DNA of 6,555 nucleotides, from positions 1 to 6,555 of the forward strand of contig JBARVL010000271.1 of the NCBI GenBank assembly GCA_049646245.1, given 5' to 3'. This DNA comes from Crinalium sp049646245 (GTDB lineage: Bacteria; Cyanobacteriota; Cyanobacteriia; Cyanobacteriales; PCC-9333). Shown piece by piece: positions 1-4,617 of this stretch. The position numbers and the translations under genes are program-made. Under the pieces are notes generated by a model. It worked only from the letters and a program-made list of their open reading frames with translations. It searched no databases and was not told where the DNA came from. Within the stretch, counting starts at the first letter, position 1; each line of letters opens with the position of its first letter.

Positions 1-1037
1 CGCATAGCACTTTGCTCTTCTGCTGAATACAAGTTGAGAATACGCTCAATTGTTTTCACCGCGCTGTTTGTGTGTAGGGTTCCCATAACCAAGTGACCAG
101 TTTGGGCTGCTTTGAGCGCAGTATTTACTGTTTCTTTATCCCGCATTTCCCCCACTAGGATCAAATCTGGGTCTTCCCGCAAGGCAGCTTTTAGGGCATT
201 GTCAAATTTCAAAGTGTGCATACCCACTTCTCTATGCCTAATTAGAGATTTGCGGCTTTTGTGAATAAATTCAATTGGGTCTTCGATGGTGATGATGTGC
301 TTAGGCATCTCTTTATTGATGTAGTCCACCATCGCTGCCATCGTAGTAGACTTACCTGAACCTGTTGGTCCTGTAACTAATATCAAGCCTTTATGATAAT
401 GACAGATATCCCTGAAAACAGGTGGCAAGCGCAATTGCTCCATTGTTAAAATTTTCAATGGAATTAACCGCAACACCATTGCTGGACCGTTGAGGGACTC
501 TAAGAGATTTATCCGTACACGGGCAAAGTCGTACTGTGTAGCACCGTCAAAATCTAAGGTTTCTTGGAAACGACTAATTTCTTCATCAGTCAGTACTTCA
601 TGTAACCAACTCATAAATGTCTGATTATCCGTCTCAGGATACTCAGTTGTTTCAATTTCCCCACGGTTGCGAAAGCGAGGAATTTCTCCTACGCCCAGGT
701 GGAGGTCAGAAAATCCTTTTTCATTAGCTTCTCTGATCAGGTGTTCTAATGTGGGATGTCCAGGGGATGGCCCTAAGCCCCTGCTTTGTTTCTGTGCTGC
801 GGCAGCAGGGGTGGCTACTGGAGGCGTACTTGCTCTTTGTGCTGTCGCACTTGCTGGAGGAGGCGATGCGACAGCACCAGGTCGGGGGGTAGAGGGAATT
901 TGCATACCTGGTGGCGGCATCCTATTACCAGCAGCAGCAGGTATATCACCAGCAAAACCAGGTCTTGGTGGCGGTGCAGGTGGAACTCGTGGTGGTGGTG
1001 GTGGTGGTGAAAGGGGCGGACGCTGTGGTTCTGGCAT
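1..1037 (-). CDS. pilT: Type IV pilus retraction ATPase PilT, proline-rich N-terminus, C-terminus cut by window edge
   Basis: Hexameric cytoplasmic ATPase that powers pilus retraction (twitching motility, DNA uptake) at the base of the type IV pilus. My translation gives 345 complete codons and then runs off the left edge. Residues 1 to about 92 are a low-complexity tail rich in Pro and Ala, with six consecutive Pro at 11-16 encoded by a GGT repeat at 991-1008 on the plus strand. The PilT N-terminal PAS-like domain follows (about 95-200), then the RecA-like core: Walker A GPTGSGKST at 223-231 (Lys229), Asp box IEDPIE at 251-256, Walker B LREDPDLILVGE at 286-297, and His box GHLVMGTLHT at 314-323. 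The GEMRD wording favours PilT over the extension ATPase PilB. The start is fixed because an in-frame TAG lies two codons upstream of the ATG. Cyanobacteria often have two PilT paralogues. The extended N-terminus may point to the second (PilT2-like), but I cannot decide this. Confidence 0.95.
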   Translation of the reverse strand, partial: MPEPQRPPLSPPPPPPRVPPAPPPRPGFAGDIPAAAGNRMPPPGMQIPSTPRPGAVASPPPASATAQRASTPPVATPAAAAQKQSRGLGPSPGHPTLEHLIREANEKGFSDLHLGVGEIPRFRNRGEIETTEYPETDNQTFMSWLHEVLTDEEISRFQETLDFDGATQYDFARVRINLLESLNGPAMVLRLIPLKILTMEQLRLPPVFRDICHYHKGLILVTGPTGSGKSTTMAAMVDYINKEMPKHIITIEDPIEFIHKSRKSLIRHREVGMHTLKFDNALKAALREDPDLILVGEMRDKETVNTALKAAQTGHLVMGTLHTNSAVKTIERILNLYSAEEQSAM

Positions 1038-1043
1038 AAATCG

Positions 1044-1056
1044 CTACCAGTGGTAG
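1044..1056. promoter_or_regulatory. Palindrome just upstream of the pilT start
   Basis: CTACCA, one base, TGGTAG forms a 13-bp palindrome 6 nt upstream of the pilT ATG, where its ribosome binding site should lie. No good Shine-Dalgarno sequence is visible there. It could be an operator or a small hairpin that limits ribosome access; the sequence does not say which. Confidence 0.35.
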
Positions 1057-1092
1057 AGCAATGTGATTTGACAACTTTTTATATATTGTATT

Positions 1093-1110
1093 GTTCCCAA
1101 AACTGGAAAC
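1093..1110. promoter_or_regulatory. Imperfect palindrome in the pilT upstream region
   Basis: GTTCCCA and TGGAAAC form 7-nt arms with one mismatch and a 4-nt spacer. On the minus strand the AT-rich run just downstream contains TACAAT and TATATA, possible -10 elements for pilT. The palindrome would then overlap the promoter spacer, as an operator might. No convincing -35 is visible, so this stays a weak call. Confidence 0.25.
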
Positions 1111-1242
1111 TCATTATCAATTGCTAAGGCGATTATTATGTTCCAATTAATTTGTTAAAAACCAATAGCTTTAGAGAATTATGAGAAAACAATAAGAAAT
1201 GTTAAGCAGATATTGTTAAGGTTCTTTGAGATTAGAATGTGT

Positions 1243-1260
1243 GAGGCTAGAAATAGCCTC
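1243..1260 (+). other. Perfect 7-bp hairpin with GAAA tetraloop
   Basis: GAGGCTA and TAGCCTC pair perfectly around a GAAA loop, a GNRA tetraloop when read as plus-strand RNA. No T-run follows, so it is not an intrinsic terminator. A Shine-Dalgarno-like AAGGA begins 3 nt downstream and precedes the candidate small ORF at 1278. The loop type favours function as RNA on the plus strand, but this is inference. Confidence 0.5.
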
Positions 1261-1277
1261 TGAAGGAAAAATAAGTT

Positions 1278-1379
1278 ATGCAAAAAGTTGTAAAGCTTCT
1301 AATAAACTCTATCTTTAGGGAGATTATTTATCAAATGATTATTTGTAATAGACCATTTGCGAAAATGGACTATTCATAA
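1278..1379 (+). CDS. Candidate small ORF, 33 residues, unknown
   Basis: An ATG is preceded by AAGGA at 1263-1267 (10-nt gap) and opens 33 codons ending in TAA. The peptide starts MQKVVKLLINSIF. Its first 23 residues are hydrophobic with scattered Lys, Arg and Glu, as in an amphipathic helix, and it ends in a polar tail (PFAKMDYS). It matches no family I recognise. A frame this short arises easily by chance in AT-rich spacer DNA, and a hairpin (1347-1374) overlaps its 3' end, so it could equally be part of a non-coding RNA. Conservation of the frame across relatives would decide. Confidence 0.2.
   Translation: MQKVVKLLINSIFREIIYQMIICNRPFAKMDYS
1347..1374 (+). other. 12-position hairpin with GCGA tetraloop
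   Basis: AATAG-A-CCATTT pairs with AAATGG-A-CTATT: eleven Watson-Crick pairs, one symmetric A-A mismatch, and a GCGA loop, which also fits GNRA. No T-run follows. It is the second GNRA-capped stem within about 130 nt on the same strand. Confidence 0.5.
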
Positions 1380-1440
1380 ATACACGCAAATAAGTGTAAA
1401 TTTTGTTTAAGATTAGCTCATTTTATCTAGAGATATTACT

Positions 1441-1446
1441 TATACT
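1441..1446 (+). promoter_or_regulatory. Possible -10 element for the 1531 gene
   Basis: TATACT matches the -10 consensus TATAAT at five of six positions and would start transcription near 1453, about 78 nt before the ATG. No good -35 lies 16-18 bp upstream (the best is TCATTT at 1418-1423), so the assignment is tentative. An alternative pair is TTGTTT at 1403-1408 with TATCTA at 1424-1429, but its spacing is only 15 bp. Confidence 0.25.
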
Positions 1447-1459
1447 GATTTTCAACTGA

Positions 1460-1479
1460 CTCGATTCGTGGGGATCGAG
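1460..1479 (+). promoter_or_regulatory. Leader hairpin or operator before the 1531 gene
   Basis: CTCGAT and ATCGAG form a perfect 6-bp inverted repeat. One T-G and one C-G pair extend the stem to 8 bp around a GTGG loop. It lies 51 nt upstream of the start codon, in the probable 5' leader. It could be an operator at the DNA level or a leader hairpin that affects stability or translation. Confidence 0.35.
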
Positions 1480-1530
1480 CAATTGCGTTTTCAGAATTTT
1501 GAATTATTTTTTTAGTTTGGAGAAAATGTC

Positions 1531-1905
1531 ATGGAATTAACTCAAAACTCTAGCTTAGGAAAATTGTACTCCTTATCGTTGATCAAAAGCTTTTTAATTT
1601 GGACTTTTACATTAGCAGTTTGCTTGCTAGTAGTTGGTTTTCCGTTAGTAGTGTTAATGGTGACAGTTGGCGCTCTACTTGCGATCGCACTGCAATCTAT
1701 TTTACCAGTTAGTGCAGTATTACTGGTAGCTGGCGCTTTAATTGGAGTAAATGTTTTAGCAGTTGTCGTAGGTGCAGCAGTTTTAACTGCCAAAGGTATT
1801 CATCCTCATGAAGTTCGTTGGTTAAACTGGCTACATGGTGAAGCTGATGCTCTTAATACTTCAGTATATGCAGCTTGCCCTCTAACCTGCGATCCCAAGC
1901 TCTAA
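1531..1905 (+). CDS. Small two-to-three-segment membrane protein, function unknown
   Basis: A 124-residue protein with GGAGA at 1519-1523 placed 7 nt before the ATG, a good ribosome binding site. After a polar N-terminus of about 19 residues comes a long hydrophobic stretch at about 21-54 (one long or two short membrane segments), a short break containing Pro59, and a second segment at about 60-87 rich in Val, Ala and Gly. The hydrophilic tail is distinctive: GIHPHEVRWLNWLHGEAD at 89-106, followed by a Cys-containing end (Cys116, Cys120). I do not recognise a named family; it looks like a conserved cyanobacterial hypothetical inner-membrane protein. It is monocistronic, with a strong terminator downstream and a long structured leader upstream. 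A HIP1 octamer lies inside it. Confidence 0.85.
   Translation: MELTQNSSLGKLYSLSLIKSFLIWTFTLAVCLLVVGFPLVVLMVTVGALLAIALQSILPVSAVLLVAGALIGVNVLAVVVGAAVLTAKGIHPHEVRWLNWLHGEADALNTSVYAACPLTCDPKL
1681..1688. repeat. HIP1 octameric palindrome GCGATCGC
   Basis: Exact GCGATCGC, the highly iterated palindrome typical of many cyanobacterial genomes. Here it lies within a coding sequence and encodes part of LLAIAL. Confidence 0.9.
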
Positions 1906-1957
1906 TCGGCTTTTCTACGAGCAGCTAAATACAATTTACTCTGTAAAAGGCTCGCTG

Positions 1958-1988
1958 CCCGGTAAAAGCCGGGTTTTTTCATTTTTTT
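1958..1988 (+). terminator. Rho-independent terminator of the 1531 gene
   Basis: CCCGG and CCGGG form a perfect GC stem, extended by a T-G pair around an AAAA loop. Six T follow directly, and after CA there are seven more T. It starts 53 nt after the stop codon and closes the small membrane protein transcript, insulating wecB from it. Confidence 0.88.
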
Positions 1989-2000
1989 AGATAGTTTTAA

Positions 2001-2014
2001 CAGTGACCAGTGAC
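2001..2014. repeat. Two tandem copies of heptamer CAGTGAC
   Basis: CAGTGAC occurs twice head to tail. It resembles the short tandemly repeated repetitive (STRR) heptamers common between genes in heterocystous cyanobacteria, but two units alone are weak evidence. Confidence 0.4.
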
Positions 2015-2034
2015 CGCCAAAACGAGTAAAAATA

Positions 2035-2065
2035 GTTAAGTTGGTAAAACTTCATGTTAAGTTGG
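2035..2065. promoter_or_regulatory. Direct repeats GTTAAGTTGG, 21-bp period
   Basis: The decamer GTTAAGTTGG occurs at 2035-2044 and again at 2056-2065, exactly 21 bp apart, which is two turns of the helix. This spacing puts both sites on the same DNA face, as for a dimeric response regulator. The reverse complement contains CTTAAC, which resembles cyanobacterial Pho-box units, but the period does not fit their usual 11-bp spacing exactly. It lies 59 nt upstream of wecB. Confidence 0.35.
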
Positions 2066-2074
2066 CTGATTGAA

Positions 2075-2097
2075 CTAAGAATAAAAACCATTCTTAG
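2075..2097. promoter_or_regulatory. Perfect 8-bp palindrome upstream of wecB
   Basis: CTAAGAAT, a 7-nt spacer, and ATTCTTAG form a perfect inverted repeat ending 26 nt before the wecB ATG. It could be a dimeric operator or a leader hairpin. No T-run follows, so it is not a terminator. Confidence 0.4.
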
Positions 2098-2123
2098 GCG
2101 GAATTTTAAATAGCAGCTTAATT

Positions 2124-3245
2124 ATGACACCATTGCCAATCCGAGTTTGTATTACACTGGGAACCCGCCCTGAAGCTATTAAACTAGCACCAGTCATTCA
2201 ACAATTCCAGCAATCCAGCGATTTTGATACCCATGTGATTTTAACGGGTCAGCATCGAGAAATGGTAGAGCAGGTGATGCAGCTATTCGGGTTGAGTGCT
2301 AACCAAGATTTAGAAATTATGCAGCATCAGCAAACCCTAACAGATATTACCTGTCGCAGTTTGCAGGGGCTAGAAAACGTATTCAAGCAACTACAACCGC
2401 AGTTAGTATTAGTGCAGGGTGATACGACCACTGCTTTTGCGGCATCATTAGCAGCTTTTTACCAAAAAATCCCAGTTGGTCATGTGGAGGCTGGTTTACG
2501 CACAGATAATTTATTTAATCCTTATCCAGAAGAAGCTAATCGTCGCTTAATCTCTCAGTTAAGTCAGTTAAACTTTGCGCCGACATCCCTAGCAGTAGAA
2601 CATCTCAAAAGTTCAGGGGTTACTGGCGAAGTTCATCAAACTGGTAATACAGTTATTGATGCTTTGCTATCAGTTGCGAAACGCCAACCTGAATGTAAAA
2701 TACCTGGTTTGAATTGGGACGAGTATCGAGTAATTCTAGCTACTGTGCATCGGCGGGAAAATTGGGGCGAACCTCTAAGGGATATTGCAGAGGGATTTAA
2801 CTTAATTCTAGATAAATTTCCTGATACTGCTTTGTTGCTACCTCTACATCGTAATCCAACAGTTAGGGAACCACTACAAGCCGCTTTAGGTAAACATCCT
2901 AGAGTTTTTTTAACAGAGCCTTTGGATTATGCAGAATTAGTGGGAGCAATTCAAAGGTGCTATTTATTGTTAACAGATTCAGGGGGTGTGCAAGAGGAAG
3001 CGCCAAGCTTGGGTAAACCAGTTTTAGTACTGCGTGAAACTACGGAAAGACCAGAAGCCGTTGAGGCAGGGACAGCTAAGTTAGTAGGAACAAACCCAAA
3101 TCAGATTTTAACTGAGGCAAATAAACTATTGAGTGATGTATCTGCATATCAGGAAATGGCAACAGCTATTAATCCGTTTGGAGATGGTCATGCAGCCGAA
3201 AGAATCTTGCAAATTGTCAAAAATTATTTTCAAGTTGGGAAATAG
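2124..3245 (+). CDS. wecB: UDP-N-acetylglucosamine 2-epimerase, non-hydrolysing
   Basis: Cytoplasmic enzyme that interconverts UDP-GlcNAc and UDP-ManNAc, supplying ManNAc or ManNAcA units for surface polysaccharide. The 373-residue length is normal for the family, with a GT-B-like two-domain fold. Visible signatures in order are GTRPEAIKLAPVI at 13-25, GQHREM at 42-47, QGDTTTAFA at 98-106 (Asp100), HVEAGLRT at 120-127 (Glu122), PYPEEANRRL at 133-142 (Glu136), HRRENWG at 209-215, PLHRNP at 240-245, and the nucleotide-binding DSGGVQEEAPSLGKPVLVLRETTERPE region from about 285 to 311. The acidic residues and HRREN histidine known to be catalytic in the bacterial enzymes are all present. No strong Shine-Dalgarno sequence precedes the ATG, which is placed by homology of the GTRPE region. 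Only 12 nt separate it from the WD40 gene, so an operon is likely. Confidence 0.95.
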   Translation: MTPLPIRVCITLGTRPEAIKLAPVIQQFQQSSDFDTHVILTGQHREMVEQVMQLFGLSANQDLEIMQHQQTLTDITCRSLQGLENVFKQLQPQLVLVQGDTTTAFAASLAAFYQKIPVGHVEAGLRTDNLFNPYPEEANRRLISQLSQLNFAPTSLAVEHLKSSGVTGEVHQTGNTVIDALLSVAKRQPECKIPGLNWDEYRVILATVHRRENWGEPLRDIAEGFNLILDKFPDTALLLPLHRNPTVREPLQAALGKHPRVFLTEPLDYAELVGAIQRCYLLLTDSGGVQEEAPSLGKPVLVLRETTERPEAVEAGTAKLVGTNPNQILTEANKLLSDVSAYQEMATAINPFGDGHAAERILQIVKNYFQVGK

Positions 3246-3257
3246 AAACGTTTATCT

Positions 3258-3941
3258 ATGAAACAAATTTCCTGGGGAGTCTTAATAGCCCTTGCTATTG
3301 TCGCTGCCATTACTGGGCTTCCATCCAACTCATCTACTTTTATCCCCGGTCATTTAATTACTCAGACTACAGAAGATCCTCAATTAATTTACACTCTAAA
3401 TGCTCATAAGGATAGAGTTACAGAACTAGCGATTAGTCCTGATGGAAAGAAGCTTGTTAGTGGTAGTAGGGATGGAACAATTAAAGTTTGGGATTTAAGT
3501 ACTAGCAAAGTACTTCATACTATTTCTGCAAGTTCAGAAGGTATTGAATCAATTGTAGTAAGTCCTAATGGGCAAATTGTAGCTAGTGGAGATATTGATA
3601 GCACAATTAAACTATGGAACATCCGCACTGGTAAATTAATTCGCATTTTAAAAGGACATTCGCTACCAGTTGAGGCAGTTGCTATCAGTCCTGATGGAAG
3701 AACATTAGTTAGTGGCAGTGATGACCGTACCATCAAAGTTTGGGACTTATATTTGGGAAAACTGCTTTATACTTTAAAGGGTCATGCAGACTATATTAGT
3801 AGTCTCGCCATCAGTCCTAATGGAAAATTTCTTGTTAGTGGGAATGGTAGCTCGGCAAATGAACATATTAAGATATGGAAGCTATCTACTGGCAAACTGC
3901 TTCATACTCTAAAACATCAACCTGTAGTTGCTTCGTTATAA
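3258..3941 (+). CDS. Four-blade WD40 repeat protein with N-terminal membrane/signal segment
   Basis: A 227-residue protein with no enzymatic signature; WD40 propellers are usually protein-binding scaffolds. Residues 1-20 (Lys2, then WGVLIALAIVAAITG) form a signal peptide or membrane anchor, so the propeller is probably outside the cytoplasmic membrane. Four WD40 units follow at about 43-84, 86-126, 128-168 and 170-213, each with the SPDG or SPNG turn and ending in VWDL, LWNI, VWDL and IWKL. The unit starting at 215 breaks off after LKHQPVVASL. Closed propellers normally need six to eight blades, so this is either a truncated gene or a half-propeller that dimerises. I saw no further WD40-like coding sequence after the stop. 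It follows wecB by 12 nt with no good ribosome binding site of its own, suggesting translational coupling or at least co-transcription. Confidence 0.85.
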   Translation: MKQISWGVLIALAIVAAITGLPSNSSTFIPGHLITQTTEDPQLIYTLNAHKDRVTELAISPDGKKLVSGSRDGTIKVWDLSTSKVLHTISASSEGIESIVVSPNGQIVASGDIDSTIKLWNIRTGKLIRILKGHSLPVEAVAISPDGRTLVSGSDDRTIKVWDLYLGKLLYTLKGHADYISSLAISPNGKFLVSGNGSSANEHIKIWKLSTGKLLHTLKHQPVVASL

Positions 3942-3973
3942 ACAGTTATTAAGTAAGTATCTTCTTTAGAACT

Positions 3974-4001
3974 GCTAAATTATTAAGAAATATAATTTAG
4001 C
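3974..4001 (+). terminator. 9-bp hairpin after the wecB-WD40 unit, possible terminator
   Basis: GCTAAATTA and TAATTTAGC pair perfectly around a 10-nt loop, 32 nt after the WD40 stop codon. The stem is AT-rich and no continuous T-run follows, so termination would be weak. It may instead protect the 3' end from exonucleases. Confidence 0.35.
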
Positions 4002-4042
4002 TTAGATTGTTACAGCAGTAAGTTAGTAGCGATAGTTTTTGT

Positions 4043-4159
4043 TATAGCAGTCGCCAAGGCAGTTAAGCTACTTTTTCTCCCGCACCCTCAAGGGTGGGGC
4101 TATACAAACAAAGCCCGCCTGCGCGGGCTGATGCCTTAAGCGCCTTGGCGGTTGCTATA
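4043..4159. mobile_element. MITE-like element, copy 1, with paired terminal inverted repeats
   Basis: A 117-bp unit bounded by 25-nt terminal inverted repeats at 4043-4067 and 4135-4159. Starting from the ends, TATAGCA pairs with TGCTATA, two G-T wobbles follow, then CGCCAAGGC with GCCTTGGCG, two mismatches, and TTAAG with CTTAA plus C. The interior holds two more hairpins: CACCC/GGGTG at 4083-4096 and a GC-rich AGCCCGC/GCGGGCT at 4112-4129. There is no coding capacity. The ends begin and finish with TATA, which would suit insertion at a TA dinucleotide as in IS630/Tc1-type MITEs, but the parent transposase is not here and the family is a guess. Confidence 0.6.
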
Positions 4160-4182
4160 TGAGCATATTAAGGAATATGTCA

Positions 4183-4276
4183 GCCACTTTTTCCCCCACA
4201 CCCTCAAGAGGGGGACTATTGCATTCAAATCCCGCATACCAAGGCTCATGCCTTAAGCGCCCTGGCAGTTGCTATA
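4183..4276. mobile_element. MITE-like element, copy 2, lacking the left terminal repeat
   Basis: Direct repeat of the inner and right parts of copy 1. The left 37 nt (4183-4219 against 4067-4103) match at 31 positions by hand count, and the last 29 nt (4248-4276 against 4131-4159) at 27. The middle has diverged and lost the GC-rich hairpin, while a CCCT/AGGG hairpin at 4201-4212 persists with altered bases. Where the left terminal repeat should be there is a different small palindrome, CATATT-AAGG-AATATG (4164-4179). It is probably an older, decayed or truncated copy. Confidence 0.6.
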
Positions 4277-4357
4277 TTTCTATCGCACAGTTTTTAAATT
4301 TATAACTTGGTTTGTAAATAAATCAGTGAAAATGTTCATCAAAGTGCGACTACGCAG

Positions 4358-4378
4358 CTTAATATTAGCTGTATTAAG
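4358..4378. other. 7-bp palindrome in the intergenic region
   Basis: CTTAATA, a 7-nt loop, and TATTAAG form a perfect inverted repeat. An alternative stem, CAGCT with AGCTG (4355-4371), overlaps it. No function is evident. Confidence 0.25.
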
Positions 4379-4430
4379 AAACATGATTTTCCCAATTTTT
4401 GTATCATCAGAGGTTTAGACTGAAAAGATT

Positions 4431-4465
4431 CTAGATTACATTAAGCTTTGTTTAATGTAATCTAG
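4431..4465. repeat. Perfect 14-bp-arm palindrome
   Basis: CTAGATTACATTAA and TTAATGTAATCTAG are exact inverted repeats separated by 7 nt. It has no flanking T-run on the plus strand and only a broken one (AATCTTTT) beyond it on the minus strand, so it is a poor terminator in both directions. It may be a protein-binding site, a bidirectional barrier between transcription units, or the remnant of a small mobile repeat. Confidence 0.5.
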
Positions 4466-4483
4466 GACACACAATTTATGCAG

Positions 4484-4491
4484 GCGATCGC
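4484..4491. repeat. HIP1 octameric palindrome GCGATCGC
   Basis: Exact HIP1 octamer, here in non-coding DNA about 190 nt upstream of the RTX lipase start. Confidence 0.9.
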
Positions 4492-4539
4492 TCTAGTTAT
4501 ATAAAACCCGCAGGCGCTTTTGAAAGAATATTTTAGTAT

Positions 4540-4557
4540 TGTCAACAAACCTTGACA
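4540..4557. promoter_or_regulatory. TGTCAA/TTGACA inverted repeat, possible operator or -35
   Basis: TGTCAA (4540-4545) and TTGACA (4552-4557) are perfect inverted arms 6 nt apart. TTGACA is also the consensus -35 hexamer, but no good -10 follows at 17 bp (AGCATA at 4575-4580). A third TGTCAA is at 4627-4632. The three could be half-sites of one regulator acting on the downstream gene. Confidence 0.3.
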
Positions 4558-4588
4558 CGCTGCTTCTACCGTACAGCATAAGTGTAAT

Positions 4589-4617
4589 TTAGCAAACACT
4601 TAATCAGGATATATAGT
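4589..4617 (+). promoter_or_regulatory. Likely promoter of the RTX lipase gene, framed by TAAGTGT repeats
   Basis: TTAGCA (4589-4594) and TATAGT (4612-4617) are separated by 17 bp and match the -35 and -10 consensus at four and five of six positions. Transcription would start near 4624, giving a leader of about 58 nt. TAAGTGT lies upstream of the -35 (4579-4585), its complement ACACTTA lies in the spacer (4596-4602), and TAAGTGT recurs at 4617-4623 overlapping the last base of the -10. This looks like a multi-site operator. Confidence 0.4.

Larger units (their letters stand above)
1038..1530. other. Divergent intergenic region between pilT and the 1531 gene
   Basis: These 493 nt are AT-rich and hold no long reading frame on either strand. 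They must carry the pilT promoter (leftward) and the promoter of the small membrane protein gene (rightward). They also hold three well-formed hairpins (1243-1260, 1347-1374, 1460-1479) and a possible 33-codon ORF (1278-1379). The length and amount of structure exceed what two promoters need, so a small RNA or structured leader is possible. Confidence 0.6.

Noticed and set aside
991..1008. Six GGT units considered as an independent microsatellite feature
   Set aside because: It encodes the proline run of PilT in frame, so it is described with that gene rather than as a separate repeat element.
667..1056. Gly-rich reading frame on the plus strand (129 codons), and a shorter Trp-rich frame at 786-1010
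   Set aside because: Both are antisense to the clear pilT coding strand. Their Gly/Trp runs are simply the complement of the proline codons.
1491..1513. Weak inverted repeat TTCA/TGAA followed by a T-run just upstream of the 1531 gene, as an attenuator
   Set aside because: The stem is only four AT-rich pairs, too weak for a terminator, and the T-run is expected in AT-rich leader DNA.
1542..1793. 83-codon minus-strand frame inside the 1531 gene
   Set aside because: It mirrors a hydrophobic coding sequence and has no ribosome binding site or terminator of its own; the plus-strand gene has both.
3515..3736. Minus-strand frame inside the WD40 gene
   Set aside because: It is the shadow of well-formed WD40 repeats and has no family resemblance.
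4043..4276. Repeat pair considered as a CRISPR array
   Set aside because: There are only two long, diverged units with internal hairpins and no regular short repeat-spacer pattern, so a MITE-like element fits better.
4571..4587. Possible NtcA or LexA box near GTAC at 4571
   Set aside because: The second half does not match: there is no TAC at the NtcA spacing (GTA-N8-TAC) and no GTTC/GTWC half for a LexA-type site.
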